A model generated the notes under the pieces. It saw nothing but the letters and a program-made list of their open reading frames with translations. It had not been told where the DNA came from and did not search any database. Positions 41,735 through 54,184 of a stretch of DNA of 64,000 bases are shown here, one piece after another. This DNA is from Durusdinium trenchii (lineage: Eukaryota > Sar > Dinophyceae > Suessiales > Symbiodiniaceae). The stretch lies in assembly GCA_963970005.1 (NCBI GenBank), contig CAXAMN010005358.1, positions 1 through 64,000 of the forward strand, written 5' to 3'. The stretch's first letter is position 1; each line of letters opens with the position of its first letter. The translations under genes were made by a program, and so were the position numbers.

Positions 41735-42570
41735 TGCCTCCAGCCAAGGACCTATCCACATGACAAATGCCTATTGGAACAAACCGTACGACCCAGCTGG
41801 GGAGGTTGATGTGGATGGCAATGGAGTCATTCATGTGTACATGAAAGGAAGAACCTACTTTTCAGACAAATGCAGAGCTGGCAGTTACTCCAACAATCGC
41901 TACACCAAACTCCGTCTCCTGGGCAAGCGCATTCGATGGACCACAGATCTCGCCACGGCTGGGTGTGGCTGCAATGCCGCTTTCTATTTGGTCTCCCTTG
42001 CTCAAAACACCGAAGTCTCAGGATGCAAGGACTACTACTGCGATGCCAATAGCGTTTGCGGTGTGCGATGCACGGAGATTGACTTGCAGGAGGCCAACAA
42101 GCATGCCTTCCACTCAGTTCTCCACTTGGCACAAGATGGCTCAGGAGAAGGACTTGGCTATGGTGGGGGTGGATCTGGATGGAGCAACAGCCGTGATTGG
42201 ACCAAGGAAGAGTACGGTCCAGGTGCCAGTTGCATTGACACCACAAAACCTTTCCAAGTGGAAGTGAGCTTTCCTGCATATCGTCGACGAGGTCAAATGC
42301 TCTTGCGGGCAATGGTCACACGAGTGTCGCAGAATGGGTGCACCCTAGAGGCCTCGGTGGACACTCAGTCCTATCACTTTGGAGGTCAATCAAGTGCCCG
42401 GGAATTGACCGATGCATTAACACATGGTATGACGCCAGTAGTTAGCTACTGGAGTGCACCAGACATGCTGTGGATGGATGGAGTTGGTGGTGATGGCAAG
42501 GGTCCTTGCCACAAGGATGAGCCAGACCTTTGCGGTGAGACGGTCAAGTTCTACGAGCTTCACCTGCAAG
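41735..42570 (+). CDS. GH7-like (clan GH-B) glycoside hydrolase, partial
   Basis: One large exon of about 275 residues. CTEIDLQEAN carries the ExDxxE catalytic signature of clan B (GH7 cellulases and GH16); spacing, the many Cys and the GYGGGG segment suit the GH7-like proteins of dinoflagellates best. C-terminal motifs are VVSYWSAPDMLWMDG and ETVKFYELHLQ. The ATG at 41,760 lies inside a conserved GPIHMTNAYW stretch, so it is probably not the start; earlier exons are missing. The exon ends near CACCTGCAA|GTTGGG with a GT donor. The enzyme would act on beta-1,4- or beta-1,3-glucan, perhaps in the cellulosic theca (inference). GH16 is the alternative. Confidence 0.75.
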
Positions 42571-42599
42571 TTGGGTTTTCATTTTTTTCATGATGGTGT

Positions 42600-45370
42600 C
42601 GTTATATACATGTTTCTTCCTCTCCCTGGTCCCCTCTACTTCGATTTCCGCACAATTCTTCCTTGCGGTGTTGCGAGCTTGCTTTGAATGCTTGTCATCT
42701 TAGGACTTCGCGGTGGAGAGTTGCCTTGCTTATATAGGGTCAGGCGTGCAAGGGCTCATCAATGTTTGGAGTAGGGTTTGGACATCAGGCTGTTGAACAT
42801 TTGGCAGTTCAGCTTGATCATGCGTTTGCAATTCTGAGGTTTGCCGACACCCGTCCGACTGATCTGAAGCATCAATCAAGCTGCCAAAGGGCAAGCGGTG
42901 CTTCTACTTTTGAGATTGCATGGTAGATTGAATTCGCTGGACAGCAGTCAATGCCATGGGGCAACCAATTTTCATTTTTGAGCCTGGTGTCCGACTATTT
43001 GGCGCCAGCGCACCATGATGGGTGCTCCTTGGGCTAGATCCCAGGCCTGCAGCTTTGAAGTGAGCTGCCAATCGAGAATCAGCCGAGTGGACAAGTGCAG
43101 AAAAGGAAAGCATTGACAGCATGAACACATGCACACTTTTGAAAGACTATGCGCATGTGGTCACACAGGGAGAAACATGTCCCAGGATTGTGCGAACCAA
43201 AATTGGGATTGAGCCATACGGAAGGAACATTGCCGCGTCGATGTGGCCAGCCTTCAGGATCAGCTTGGACATTGAATGACAGACATAGTTGGGACACCAG
43301 AGTTTGAGTGAGACTGTTGCGTGGGCATGCGTTTTGAAAGAAAAAACTTCCGTAGACTCTCTTACTCTTACTCCTGTCGGTCTTTTATTGGTTCACGGTG
43401 TTATTCAATTGATTAAGGCCGCTAGCGGCCAGCCTGGGAAGAGCGTAGATATACCTTTTGCGGGCCTTTTGTTACAACGTCCGAGTGTTTGCTGTTGCAC
43501 GGCCGCCCCAAGAAGGGGCAGGGCCACGGGCGCAATGCGGCGGCCCATACAGAGATTCCACACAGAGCCAGCTCCCATGAACAAGCTTGTGAAGCGCCTC
43601 GGAGTGAACAAGGTCGTCTGAGTTGCAGCTGAAGGAAACCGAGTCCACTCCATAATTACAACGTATGTAATTAGTCTTTATCTGCAGTCGCAGATGCGAA
43701 AGCTATCCCATCATCGTTTCATTTTGTCTCATCTCAGTTGATTCCCCCCCACACTGCTAACGGTGATCTCATGTCAGTTCACCTTAGCTAGCTTGGTCAC
43801 AATGCTTAAGCTGTTTGCTTTTGACAGATAGAGCCCAGTTTACAGCAGCTTGGTTGTCCAAGTTGTGAATGCTTGAGGCTTCAATTGAAGTGTTGAGGAG
43901 GTAGCCCATACACGTTGGCAGCAGCTGGTTTCCGGAAGCAGTCTGTTTGCCAAGGCCACACTTGCAGGTTATGCGGAGCGTTTCTGTGGGGCAACCACCT
44001 ACAATTCCTGATACCGAAGGCGTCAATGAAATGTTGGCACTGGCTTCCCGGCAGCAGCTTCCAACCCATTATTTGGCAGTGGCAAGACTAGGCCTGGAAA
44101 CAAACCAAGGCTGGTCCTACGGCAACCCTGATGGATGTTGCGAAAGGCATCCTGGATAGACTTGTGGAAAGACCTGAGCTTGAAGTTCAGGTAGCACCTT
44201 GGCAAAACCCAGAAGGCTTTAGGGTTGTCCTTGGCAAACAGGCTTGCAAGCATGCTTGCAGCAAGCAGTGTAAGTAAGTAGCGGAAGTAGCGACCACGTG
44301 GCCTTTGTATGCCTTTGACTGCTAGGGTTTCATTTTGTGCACATGTTTGTCAGACATATAAGAGAAGGTGCTCTCATTCTTTCATTTTGTAATGCTGTGC
44401 AGTGTTTTAAGGAAGAGATGCTTTTCCTGAAGGATTGCTTGGGTGCAAGCCTGGAAACACTGGCAATGCCGTGTATGCTTCTTCAGCGTAATACTGGAGA
44501 CTCGATCTGCACTGAGAGACACAGTCTTCGATATGCTTTGTATCGATGTGCTAGTCGAATGATTGGCCTCGTTTGTTCCCACCATAGGCATGAATGCGGT
44601 TTGAGTTGGAAGAACCACACCAGCGCTTTCTGAATTTTCGGTTTTGTAGCTGTCGCTGTCGTCTTAGGAGATGTCACACCAGGCCGCTGCGCCGCAAGAG
44701 ATGGCTAGACAAAGTCAGCAGATGCCATCAAGAGATCCAGAGTCATAGAGCGAGAGGGAGGGAGGGAGAGAGAGAGAGGGAGACAGACAGACAGACAGAC
44801 AGACAGAGACAGAGACAGAGACAGAGACAGAGACAGGCAGAGAGCTTGAAAGATATCCACAGAGAGAACCGTTGAAAGATCTCAGCCGAAGTGGTACCTC
44901 TTGCTTGTGCCCCGAAGGTGGCTATGCGACCTGCCTGGCTTTATGATGGGTACACAAGGGTTGAAGTTGGATGGCTTGTGATCCATTTTGCAGTGCTTTC
45001 AGCTTTGATGTCAAAGTGTTTATTGTCGGTGTTCTCACTTGGTTGGGGGTTGAATGGCGGAACCGAGGATTACTTGATGATCTATGCAAAGCAGGTCCGG
45101 CTCGGGATTTGCCGCTTCCTTGATGCAATTGGGCACTGAATTGTGTCGCAGGTGAACACTAGTTCATCATGTCCTGGGACTCCTGGGAGCCGGTCACGGA
45201 CTCCATCAGTAGCTTTTTCTCGACCGCCACCCTCATGGGAGTCTCTGGATGCGCGCATGCTGGATGAGTTTGCCGCTTGAAAGGAGCATATAAGAAGGAC
45301 ACAATGCAAATCAAGCAGCTGTGGGAAAGCTGGAAAAGTCTGCTTCCAAGAGACACAGTTTACTGTAGTT
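42600..45370. other. No firmly recognised gene
   Basis: Possible orphan exons: 43,289-43,621 (ending RFHTEPAPMNKLVKRLGV, stop 43,621) and 44,891-45,139 (hydrophobic middle, LNGGTEDYLMIYAKQ), the latter perhaps an upstream exon of the phosphodiesterase gene. A perfect 14-base palindrome, GGCCGCTAGCGGCC, is at 43,417-43,430. Confidence 0.4.
44750..44840 (+). repeat. Compound purine microsatellite (GAGA/GACA/GAGACA)
   Basis: GAGG and GA repeats pass into seven or so GACA units and then GAGACA units. The adjoining frame is an artefact of the repeat. Confidence 0.9.
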
Positions 45371-45379
45371 GGATCTGAG

Positions 45380-47857
45380 GACCAGTGGGATTTTGACAGC
45401 GGCTTGGTTGCACTTGTTCCGGAAACGTGGAAGGGCGGCAGTATGTCAGAGTTTGCAGTCGAGTCATTCATGGATTTAGTCCAGACCAAGTGTAGCAGTG
45501 ATGAACAGGGTGATAGGGTGTGCGTAGACTCCCCCCTGTGCCATTCTTAGAAAACGCAAATTTTGTTCAAACACTTCAATTCGACCAAGGCTTTGAGCTC
45601 GCTGAAGCGACGAAGGGCAACCCTTTGCACTTTGCTGGGTGGAAAGCTTTAGACGGATTCCTTGGAGAACAGTACCTGGCCCAAAGAGATGGTGAAAGGA
45701 ATGGCGTTGGCACAATCAAGCAAAGGTGCAAAAAAGAGTACAATATGAAACTGGAATCTACTGATGTTTTTTCCAACTAGACTGAAGTGTTTGCACAGTT
45801 GAGAGAAACCAGTTGAAAACCATCTAAGGTCATCTGATGTATTTCTAGAGATGGAAAGGACAAGCCGGTTCCTGGAGGCTGTGGAGGACTGTTCCCTGCT
45901 TGCAGATCGGCAGATTACAGGAGGCAGCTGTGTGACCCGCTCCAGGACATGTATTCTCGACAGGATAAAGTTCTTTATCACAACAATGTGCACGCAGCTG
46001 ACGTGTTTTGGCAGTGAGTTTGTATAACGCTTCCAAACTTAGAAGTTAGCAGGCGGGAAACGCTTGCATTGTTGCATGCAAGGTGACACAATGTGTCCAC
46101 GCTTTGCTGAAGCAGTTCGGGTTTGCAGCGTACTTCGACCAGCTCAGCATTCTTGCCATTCTACTGGGTGCGATTGTTCATGACATGGGCGGATGCCTCA
46201 GCGTTCCCGCCTGGTGACCAGTTGGTGTGTGGGGCAAGCAAACAGCACTTCCGAGGTCATGATGGGAGAACAAACTCTTTTCATGTAAATGTTTGCGATG
46301 ATATCGCTTTGACTTACAATGCCGCTTGGTAGCCAAACTCTTCATGCAGCCCTTGCCCACACACACCACAGAATACCTGAGCCCGGTTGACCAAGGATAT
46401 CAGCGTTCTCGAGAACATGCATATCTCCAAGACTTTCAAGTTGATGCATAGCGTGGTCCCCCTAGTCGTATGAAAGATGCCAACGAAAATGGGCCCAATG
46501 GATTCTACTTTGGCAGATTTTGCTTCTTGCCTTTCAAAACATCTCGTACAGTACTGTACCCGAAGGACCTGTCAACCAATATATTGGCCGCTTGGATGGC
46601 ACCCATGCATGCAGTTCTTTTGGGGCAGCTTTGGTGAGTTTGGCTGACCGGCCAGTTCACTGCAAGGAAGGGTTCAAAATTGAGCATCGGAATCGATTGC
46701 GCAAAGAGATGGTCGAGGCTGGACAGGAAGATGCAAAATGCACAGATGTGCTCCAGTCTTGCTGTATTGTTCTCAAAGGCTTTCACCGCCAGGTGGTTCT
46801 GGGTACTGACATGTCATCCCACTTCGGCAATGTAGCTGCTTGAATGCACGGCTATGCATGGCTGCATCCAAAAAGTAAGCCAGACACACGGTGGACTTGC
46901 GCCTTCCAAAGTGCCTAAGGCGGACTTCAAGACACTAGTGGAGAAGCTTGGAAGTGATCCAACAGAATGGCATCACGAGCCAAAGGCTATGTGGCTCGAT
47001 TCCCAATAGGACCAACGGCTCGGTGTGTGGAATGAGTCCTATTGCGGTCACTTTTCTGTAATTAAGGTCGGCATTGCGTGTGATGGCGCTGCATGCTATG
47101 GATATTTCAAACCCTGCGAAAGTCTTTTCTTTGTCTGACAAGTGGTCAGATCCTCTTCAGATTTAGCAAGCTTTTGAAGGATTTGTCGTTGGTTCGCAGC
47201 CGTCCAGCTGAGCATCGCATGTGAAAAATAGTCCTCCCACCTTGACGCCAAGGATTTGCTGCGACAGGAGTTCTTTCTGCAGGGGGACGAGGACGGTTGC
47301 ATGTCAGCTGATTGCTGGGAGACCGGCACATTTCAGCTGATTTGTGGCATTGTAATGGGTAAGAGTGCCATGCATGGCCTTTGTCCCGAAAGATGGATTC
47401 TAAAAGCGGACATGGCTTGGACCCGTGGATCAGTTTTCAGGAGAAGCACCTGGGACTGCCAATTTCACCACTTTGCGACCGAGAAACTGTGCGTTTTGCA
47501 AGCTCGCAGGTGCCAATTAGCACTGTAGAATGGGGCGCGCTCAGACCTTTCCACATACCTTCTCCCCAGCAATGCAGTTTTTGCATGTGGTGAAAAGCCG
47601 GTCAGTTCCGAGTGGGCAGGTGGGTTTCTTCACTATCATCGTGCAGCCAACTTTCACTCTCATGGCTGAGCTGCAGCATCGTGTTAAGGTGCACCGAATT
47701 GTGCCGTTTGACCATTTGGCATACCTGGCCGTTCCACCTTTCGCAGACCTGACTCATCATGTGCCAGGATGTGCTGCTGACTCATCTTCAGACCAATACT
47801 GAAGCTTGGGAAGCACGAAAGAAGAAGGAGCAACTTGGCGAGATGATCAATGTTTGA
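45380..47857 (+). CDS. Class I 3',5'-cyclic-nucleotide phosphodiesterase, many short exons
   Basis: Hydrolyses cAMP and/or cGMP. Catalytic-domain exons in order: DQWDFDS (45,380); FELAEATKGNPLHFAGWKAL (45,592-45,651); YHNNVHAAD (about 45,906-46,002); VTQCVHALL to IVHDM (46,083-46,188); GHDGRTNSFH (46,256-46,320); DISVLENMHIS (from 46,396); RNRLRKEMVEA (to about 46,721); VVLGTDMSSHF (from about 46,793); DFKTLVEKLG (46,907-46,991); LHAMDISNPAK (47,077-47,121); LLRQEFFLQGD (about 47,250); GLPISPLCDRETV (47,441-47,509); VGFFTIIVQPTF (from 47,620); and a C-terminal helix ending at TGA (47,768-47,857). The donor His of YHN and the HHDD metal ligands are all present. Several introns are 65-110 bp with GC or other donors. 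Regulatory N-terminal exons were not found; cyclic-nucleotide preference is unknown. Confidence 0.88.
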
Positions 47858-47869
47858 TTTTCATCTATC

Positions 47870-49910
47870 GAGACAAATTTGTTAACAAACTTCGATTACC
47901 TGCGTCAGTGCATAGAGCTGGTGTGGCCTACCCTGACAGTAGTTGCGAGTTGAAATGCGTTGTGATGGACCCTTGCACAGTTGACACCAAAGTATCAGCC
48001 AAAGGTCTGGAGATGTTTCTGGACCACCTTCTGCTCAAAATTCCCCACCTGCGGTTCACGAATCGGAGAGATCTGGAAGCCTCTCACGATGTCACAGGCC
48101 CGCTGAACCGTGTCTAGTCTTCAGCTTCCTGCGGCCTGACGTCAGGCTGGAACAGGGCAAGACGTCCATCAACGTGGCGTCGCCGGAGTTGCGGCCGACA
48201 GCAACTCCTTACATCCTACCCGGAGTATCGTCATCTCGGTGTAAGTGACCTGGAGCTGATCCCTGGCCGCTGTTCGCAGGGGCAGGGCTGGCGGCGCCAA
48301 GGCATGCCTGTTGTTTAGGGAGGCCAGGCAGGCAGCCTGTGAAACCACAGCTGCAGATCAATTGCCTAGGCTGTGTACCTCAGTACTTCGGCACTAAATG
48401 CACCCAACACTTTCTAAGAATTTCCATTTGCCATGCTCAAATCAACCATGCAAGCATGTCGAGCCTACGGATTCAACACAACGTAGTGGCGTAGCAACTT
48501 TCTACGAAGCGTAAGGCGTAAGGAGCTGGCAATCTCAGAGGTGGCTTGGGATGTGGCCTGGAGCCAGGTGCTCACCTAGCCGTGGTAGATCCACAAGGGA
48601 TGTGCCATGTCGAGCGCGTGAGGATTGTCTCAAAGGTCGGAGAGACATTCGGAGGCTTTGAGAAAGATGGCTGGCAGCACGTACACGACTCCTGACAGAT
48701 CATGTCAACATGACAGAATCCAACTTGACATGAAGGACAGCTGCTTTGATCGACCGCAGTGTTTTGGCACAGTTCCTGAGCCAGCGCCGGCTCAGGACGA
48801 GGAGAGGGCCTTAGAACTTAGAGCTGGTTCAGCAATCCCTTGTATTTGTTTCATTTTCTTTCTAGCTGCATTGTGCCAAGCTCTTCGGGGCATCAATGTC
48901 GTCGTGTTCCCCACGGCAGCCAAACAAACAATGAGCCAAAATCAGCATTTTGTAGCAAAAAGATTGGACACCTAACAACACTTTAATTTCCGACTTCAGA
49001 CATAGTAACAGACGTGATATCAAAAGAGGACACGCATCTTTTTATGACAGTTTCACATTCTTTAATTTTTGGGCAATTTATACTGTAATTGTTTGAGGGT
49101 TGGTCATGTTAGTTGACATTAGAGAACACAACAATGTCATTTGATGTCATTTGCAATTTGCATCATTTGCTTAGATTCTAGATGTCTTTCAATGTCAGAT
49201 CTAGTGTAAACTCGGCCTCTGGGTTGTGCCTGCAGCTACTTACTTGTGTTTCCAGGGAGTGTGTGCACATGCCGCACCGCTTGCAGCGAGATGCGGCTCA
49301 GGTAATGGCAGAAACTGTGACCAAAGTGGGCTTTACCATCACAGGCGAAGGGCAGGGATGCTTTTGGCTCAGCCAAGTGGAGTGCTTCCGTGTTTCCATG
49401 GAGGTTTGTTGGCATTAGAAGAGCTTAGGTTCTGCTGCTGCAAGAGGGCCCGGCTCTAACTCAATGCTGGCTGAGTTTGTTGCCTGCCGTGCGGAATTGC
49501 GGGCCTACTTGTTCAGGCCCAAACACTTTCTGTTGGACTTAGATGAGAAGAAGTGTGTCAGAATTGGTGTCCTCCTCAGAGACCGGCCAATTGTGTTCAG
49601 CAAGCCATTGATGTTGGGATTTTCTCGTTGGAAGCCCGTAAGTCTGTTCCGCAGTGCTTTCAAGAGATGCAAAACATATATAGTTGGGCGGGTCTTGAAC
49701 TCCCACTTCACAGCGCCAAGCAGGACGGCGGAGGACAGATAGGTGCAGCAAATGCCATGCGCAAACACTAAAATGTGTGCTTGTGTACAAGAGCTACAGC
49801 CCTTGAACAATATAGTTATATATATATATACATGTCATTTTTTGTTGCTCCCCGCCTCTAGCTCTCTTCTCGATGTGTTCTCATGCTTGAAACATTTGAA
49901 GCAGAGTAGT
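47870..49910. other. No recognisable gene
   Basis: Short frames only. 49,464-49,742 (+) could be an exon (FLLDLDEKKCVRIGVLL) but has no known domain. A TA repeat lies at 49,816-49,830. Confidence 0.4.
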
Positions 49911-49921
49911 AGGGCGGGAGG

Positions 49922-50752
49922 ATGTGGGGCCAAAGTGTCCCTAGCCATCTGAAGCGTCTCTATGGGTGCCATGGTGCCTCGAAGGTGGTCCAATGCCCTG
50001 CAGCATTGCAAGAGCTTTTCGAGATATTCCCCGAGGATCGCCCAGCGATGCTGCAGGTGGCAGGTGAGCGTGGGGACTGGCGGCAGGTCCTGGCATTGCA
50101 TGCGCAATCTGTCGATGAAACACCTTTCGAAGAGAAAGGTGAGCTGTACCGAAACACCGCCACAAATTTGGTGAGCGCGCAACAGTGGAACAGGGCTTTG
50201 CGCCTGATTGAAGAGTTTCGGGAACAGTGCTCCCCATCACAATTTTGGGAGAACCGAATTGGTGGCCTCATGCTCTCGGTGTATTCGCGGTGGGGCTCTT
50301 GGCCTGAGATTCTCCAAGTTCTCCAGGAAGGGCAAACCTACCCTGATACGATAACTGCCAGCGATCGCTGTGAGGCAATGCTGGCTCTCGCCCAACAGGA
50401 TTGGCAACGAGCATTGGAGGTCATGGAGATGAGTAGAGGTTTTGGCGAGCGCGGCAAGGAAACATACATTGCTGGAATGAATGCTTGGGCTTCAGGGCGT
50501 CATTGGGAAAAGGTTTTTGACATGTTCCGCGAGATTGAAGAGACTTTAAAGGACAAAGACGTCTTTGAAGGAGCCCTGTCGGCCTGCTACAAATTGTGCC
50601 GAAGTGACGACAACCCAGCTCCAGTGGCTGCTGCAATGTCTTTCCTGATTCGTGAGATGTGTGGACGGAGTATGCCTCCATCTGACCGGTATCGAAACAT
50701 GGACACTCGGCACCTCTTTTTTGAGCAACCCTTTTGTTTTGAGAGTTTCTGA
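49922..50752 (+). CDS. PPR-like (helical repeat) protein
   Basis: An intronless 276-residue frame from ATG to TGA. It consists of helical-hairpin repeats of about 35 residues with PPR-like signatures: WNRALRLIEEFREQ, WPEILQVLQEGQ, WQRALEVMEMSRG and WEKVFDMFREIEE. Dinoflagellates have many PPR proteins, which bind organellar RNA and act in its processing or editing. No obvious mitochondrial or plastid targeting peptide is seen, so the N-terminus may be incomplete or the protein may act elsewhere. TPR or another alpha-solenoid is the alternative. Confidence 0.6.
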   Translation: MWGQSVPSHLKRLYGCHGASKVVQCPAALQELFEIFPEDRPAMLQVAGERGDWRQVLALHAQSVDETPFEEKGELYRNTATNLVSAQQWNRALRLIEEFREQCSPSQFWENRIGGLMLSVYSRWGSWPEILQVLQEGQTYPDTITASDRCEAMLALAQQDWQRALEVMEMSRGFGERGKETYIAGMNAWASGRHWEKVFDMFREIEETLKDKDVFEGALSACYKLCRSDDNPAPVAAAMSFLIREMCGRSMPPSDRYRNMDTRHLFFEQPFCFESF

Positions 50753-50759
50753 CGATTCG

Positions 50760-52500
50760 TTGTGACGGTTTGAGAGATTGTTGACGACTTCCAGTCTGGG
50801 CTGCGTGTGGTTGTTGCTGATGCGGTTCCTTGAGCCCAGGCAATGATGGTTAATGCCAGGCTGAGACGAATTGGTACGAATCCATTTTTGAAATTTATTG
50901 GTCACTCAAATCGCTACACACACAAACACACATATAGAAAAATATATAGTTCTACTTAAGTCATACTGGAGTCATACCTGAGTCACTTTTGATGACTTGA
51001 CTTTTGCTTCACTTCGACTTCGGTCGCTTCAGGGCCGGATATCCCGAAGATGCATTGCGTCTTTTGCTCGAAGCGCAGGTCGGGAATGCAAAATCTGACT
51101 GATCTACAGGGCTGAGTGAACACTTTAGGGAGGGCCTGATGCTCCCCGTTGTAGAATGGGTTTAGTCTAGACTGTCCTTCATGTTATCAAAAATCCCCGT
51201 GAACCAGCAAAATTGAGGTGTGCAGCAGTCTCAATTCGCAGCTGCCCCAATAGGCCATTTGTGTGACTAGTGTTTTGCTTGTCAGGAGTTGGGCACCAGT
51301 GAGGTTGAGCGCCTCGTATGCATTGGAATCCAAGGCTTGAGGAATGCGAGCAGTCAACTGCACTTCATTCATAATTTGCATCATTTCCCCCACGACGCGT
51401 CTCTGACTCTGTACAGGAGTTCATCCTTTCGTCGTCTCTGTCAGAATTGCATGCGCCAGGGCCTGAGCTGGCAAAGCCAGATGTGTAGCTTTTGGGACTT
51501 GTTTGGAATCTCCAGGTGCATTTCGACAGGCTGGTGATTGGAGGCACGCTTTGCTCTTGCTCGAGGAGAGATGTGACCTTGCTTTGCTTCAAGGGGCTTT
51601 GATGAAAGGAGCCCTGTGCAGCCAGCCCAGCTTCGCCAGGAGATTCCAGAGGATCCTTACAGCTTTGAGGAAGCACTGAAGGCATGTGCCCAATGTGGTG
51701 AATGGCAATGGTCTGTGGCCTCTTGTCACTTCTGAAACAGAGCGGTAGCCGAGAGAGCGGAGAGAAAGAGTGGGAGAGAGGGAGAGCATAACATTTGACT
51801 CGGCTTAGCTGGAGATGTGAAAGAATCTGAGGAACTCGTGGAGCAGATGCAGGCTGCTTGACAGAGCAACAGCTTTTGAGATTCAAGGTAGCACAAGCAC
51901 TTGTAGCTGTAATTCCGAATGCTCAATGAAGGCGAGATGATGCTTGCAGCTTTTGGGAACTACTTAGTTACAGTCTACAAAGAGTTTAATGCAATTTGGC
52001 CTGACACTGAAAAGTGTAATTTGGCAAAGACTCCCGGAGCAAGAAGTATAATTTGTCTGTCAGTGGTAGTTTGCTCGCTGTTGCTTTTGTTTTTGGTCTT
52101 GCCGCTATTCCCCTGGGGACTTGTTATTGAAGATTTCTGTCTCCGAAGGCAAATGTAGTACTTTTGACATGGTTGCCGCATTAAGATAGTAGTGTCAAGA
52201 GATGTTTGTGCAGCAATTGTTCAACCTGTCATGTGAGTGAGAGGATGTGGTTGGTTTCATTTCTTGTGCTCTTAAGTTGTCATAATTTGTTAGTGGCCTT
52301 TTATGGTTTTCTTAAGTGTTGTAATGGATTCTTTTGAGAGGCCCGATACCTTCCCGTACAGCAAGCAACACATGCATCGCTGGTCACGACGTACTCCAAT
52401 GCAAAGCAGCGGCTTGGCGGCTTCGGTGTCCTCCAGTGTCGTGTGGCTAGATGATGCCTCACGTAGTCACCTTCAGTGCCTCGCAGCCGGATTGATGGTC
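50760..52500. other. No recognisable gene
   Basis: Short frames on both strands without known motifs. Confidence 0.4.
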
Positions 52501-52526
52501 TTCGCATTTCATGACTCGCCTGAAAC

Positions 52527-52577
52527 TAGTAACGTCCTTTGCTCCTAGTAGCGATGCCAGGAGCCTAATAGTAGATA
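52527..52577 (-). repeat. CTAGTAG-type dispersed repeat, copy 1
   Basis: Contains GCTCCTAGTAGCGATGCCAG and AGGAGCCTAATAGTAG. It is the reverse complement of the unit at 58,291-58,380 and in the same orientation as 55,866-55,962. Confidence 0.7.
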
Positions 52578-52839
52578 CATGAGATATGTTTGAGGTGGAA
52601 GCCAGCTCTTTGGTCTTTGGAGGAGGCCGAGCGAAGCACCCCTGCTGAGCGAAGAACCGGAGCTTCTTAGATCAGAACCGCTGCAGTGCTTTCATTTGAT
52701 TTTCCTTTGGCCTCCTTATGGGGCGACTCTTGCACACTTTATGTTCAGCCTCATGCTGGTTACCGTTCTGTTGTATCAATCGAGGTGATGGAGGAACTCA
52801 TGAGGAGGAAACGCATAAACGCGCGCCTTTGCGGGACAT

Positions 52840-53350
52840 GTGATTCAACGTGAAACTTTTGTGCCAACTTTGGCCAAGGCTACGGCGGTGAACATGGTGA
52901 GCCTCTACAACAAAGTCATCACATCCTTTGCAAAGGAAGGTGAGTGGCGGAGAGCCTTGCAGCTCTTGCATGAAATGCCTGGAAAGCAGGTGGGGTGTCA
53001 TCCATTCCGCTGGCATGTTCTTTCTCCAAGCCGCACGCAACAGGTGCAGCCTGATGTCGTCACATATGGTGCTGTTTCCACTACTTGCAATCGAGCCAGG
53101 CAGCGCGGGTGGCTAACTGGGAAAACGTTTTCCATTGCTCGGAAATTCAGTGGAACGCAGGCACTACTTGTACAGCTTGCAGCTGCACGAAGACATGATG
53201 CAGAAGGACTTGTTGTCCAGCACTGTTTTTCATGTGTGCAGGTCGAGCTTGATGTGCACTCCTACGGCTGTCAGGACATTAATCCCGACGTCTCGTCGTT
53301 CAAGACTGCGGTTGCCAAGCTCAGCTTTCTGTGCACTCAGCTGTTTTTGA
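52840..53350 (+). CDS. PPR protein, partial, with a 54-bp intron
   Basis: The frame encodes YNKVITSFAKEGEWRRALQLLHEMPGKQ-type PPR sequence, then VQPDVVTYGAVSTTCNRAR, the start of the next repeat (canonical PxVVTYxxxI). Between GKQ and VQPD lies an in-frame 54-bp GT-AG intron (52,990-53,043) without stops, so a continuous frame hides it. CAGGTG stands at both intron ends. After about 53,120 the frame degrades; a parallel frame (RHYLYSLQLHEDMMQKD, 53,135 on) suggests another exon. The true start may be upstream of the ATG at 52,840. Probable organellar RNA-binding protein. Confidence 0.6.
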
Positions 53351-53479
53351 CAAATGTTGGGCTTGGCTCAGGTTGCAGCTTGCAGAGGAAAGCCGCTCGG
53401 CCAAAATTTGGGCAAGAGCGTCACTTGCCACAGTGCTCGCAGTCGCAGCGCCGCCAAGGATGCAGCTCTTGCTAGAAGC

Positions 53480-54150
53480 TGCCAAACCTGGGCAAAAGCG
53501 GCGCCAGAAGCTGCTGTAGACCGCATAGGCCTGAAGATACCAGAAGCAACAAAGTCCAATCAACCAATTTCAGTCTCCACCTTTCCTTGCCGCACACCTT
53601 GTCAGGGTTGGTGCCTCGAACTGCTGGCGTACCAGAAGTGAGCCAGTGGCCAGTTGAGATAGGTTCAAGTGGAATGTTCGAGTTTCAAGCCTTCAAGTGC
53701 TTCCAAAAAGCTGGTGGCTGTATGAGCGAGAATTCTCAAAACGCCTGAAAGAGAATCTTCCCCGGAAGTTGTTTCCGTAACATGTTTCGGCGCAGTTGCT
53801 GGCACACCGATTGTCAGGCAGAGCTCCAGGAAATGATATCCAAGTGGAGCTGCGAGGGTGCTCGCAACCTGCTTTGAGTTCACATTAGTTTTTCACCTTT
53901 TTCTGGGTCCAAGTGCAGTCACGGTGTGTTGATTGGGCTTTGGAGTTGCAAATCTAAGGCAGTTCCATGCAGAGATCCGGTTGCTGCCCTCTGAGGTGAG
54001 GGGACGGCTGCAGATGAAGCAGATGAACAGAACACTGTTGGGTGGGACTGTTACCGTAGAAACGGTTTGCAGACGTATAACGCAATAATGTGCTGAGTCT
54101 CCTACACACCCTCAACACGGCATTTTGATCTCGCAGCTTGCTCAATCAAG
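53480..54150. other. No recognisable gene; intergenic
   Basis: Nothing identified between the PPR fragment and the dynein light chain. CATTTTGATCTCGCAG at about 54,121 only loosely resembles the spliced leader. Confidence 0.4.
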
Positions 54151-54184
54151 TAGATAGGGTAAGTGTTGCCGCGGTGCCAACAGC

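Noticed and set aside
48934..48944. ATTTTGGCTCA on the minus strand
   Set aside because: Lacks the AAG end of the leader and has no gene after it.
49362..49371. TTTTGGCTCA, ten-base match to the spliced leader
   Set aside because: Followed by GCC, not AG, and not before a start codon; a ten-base match is expected by chance at this window size.
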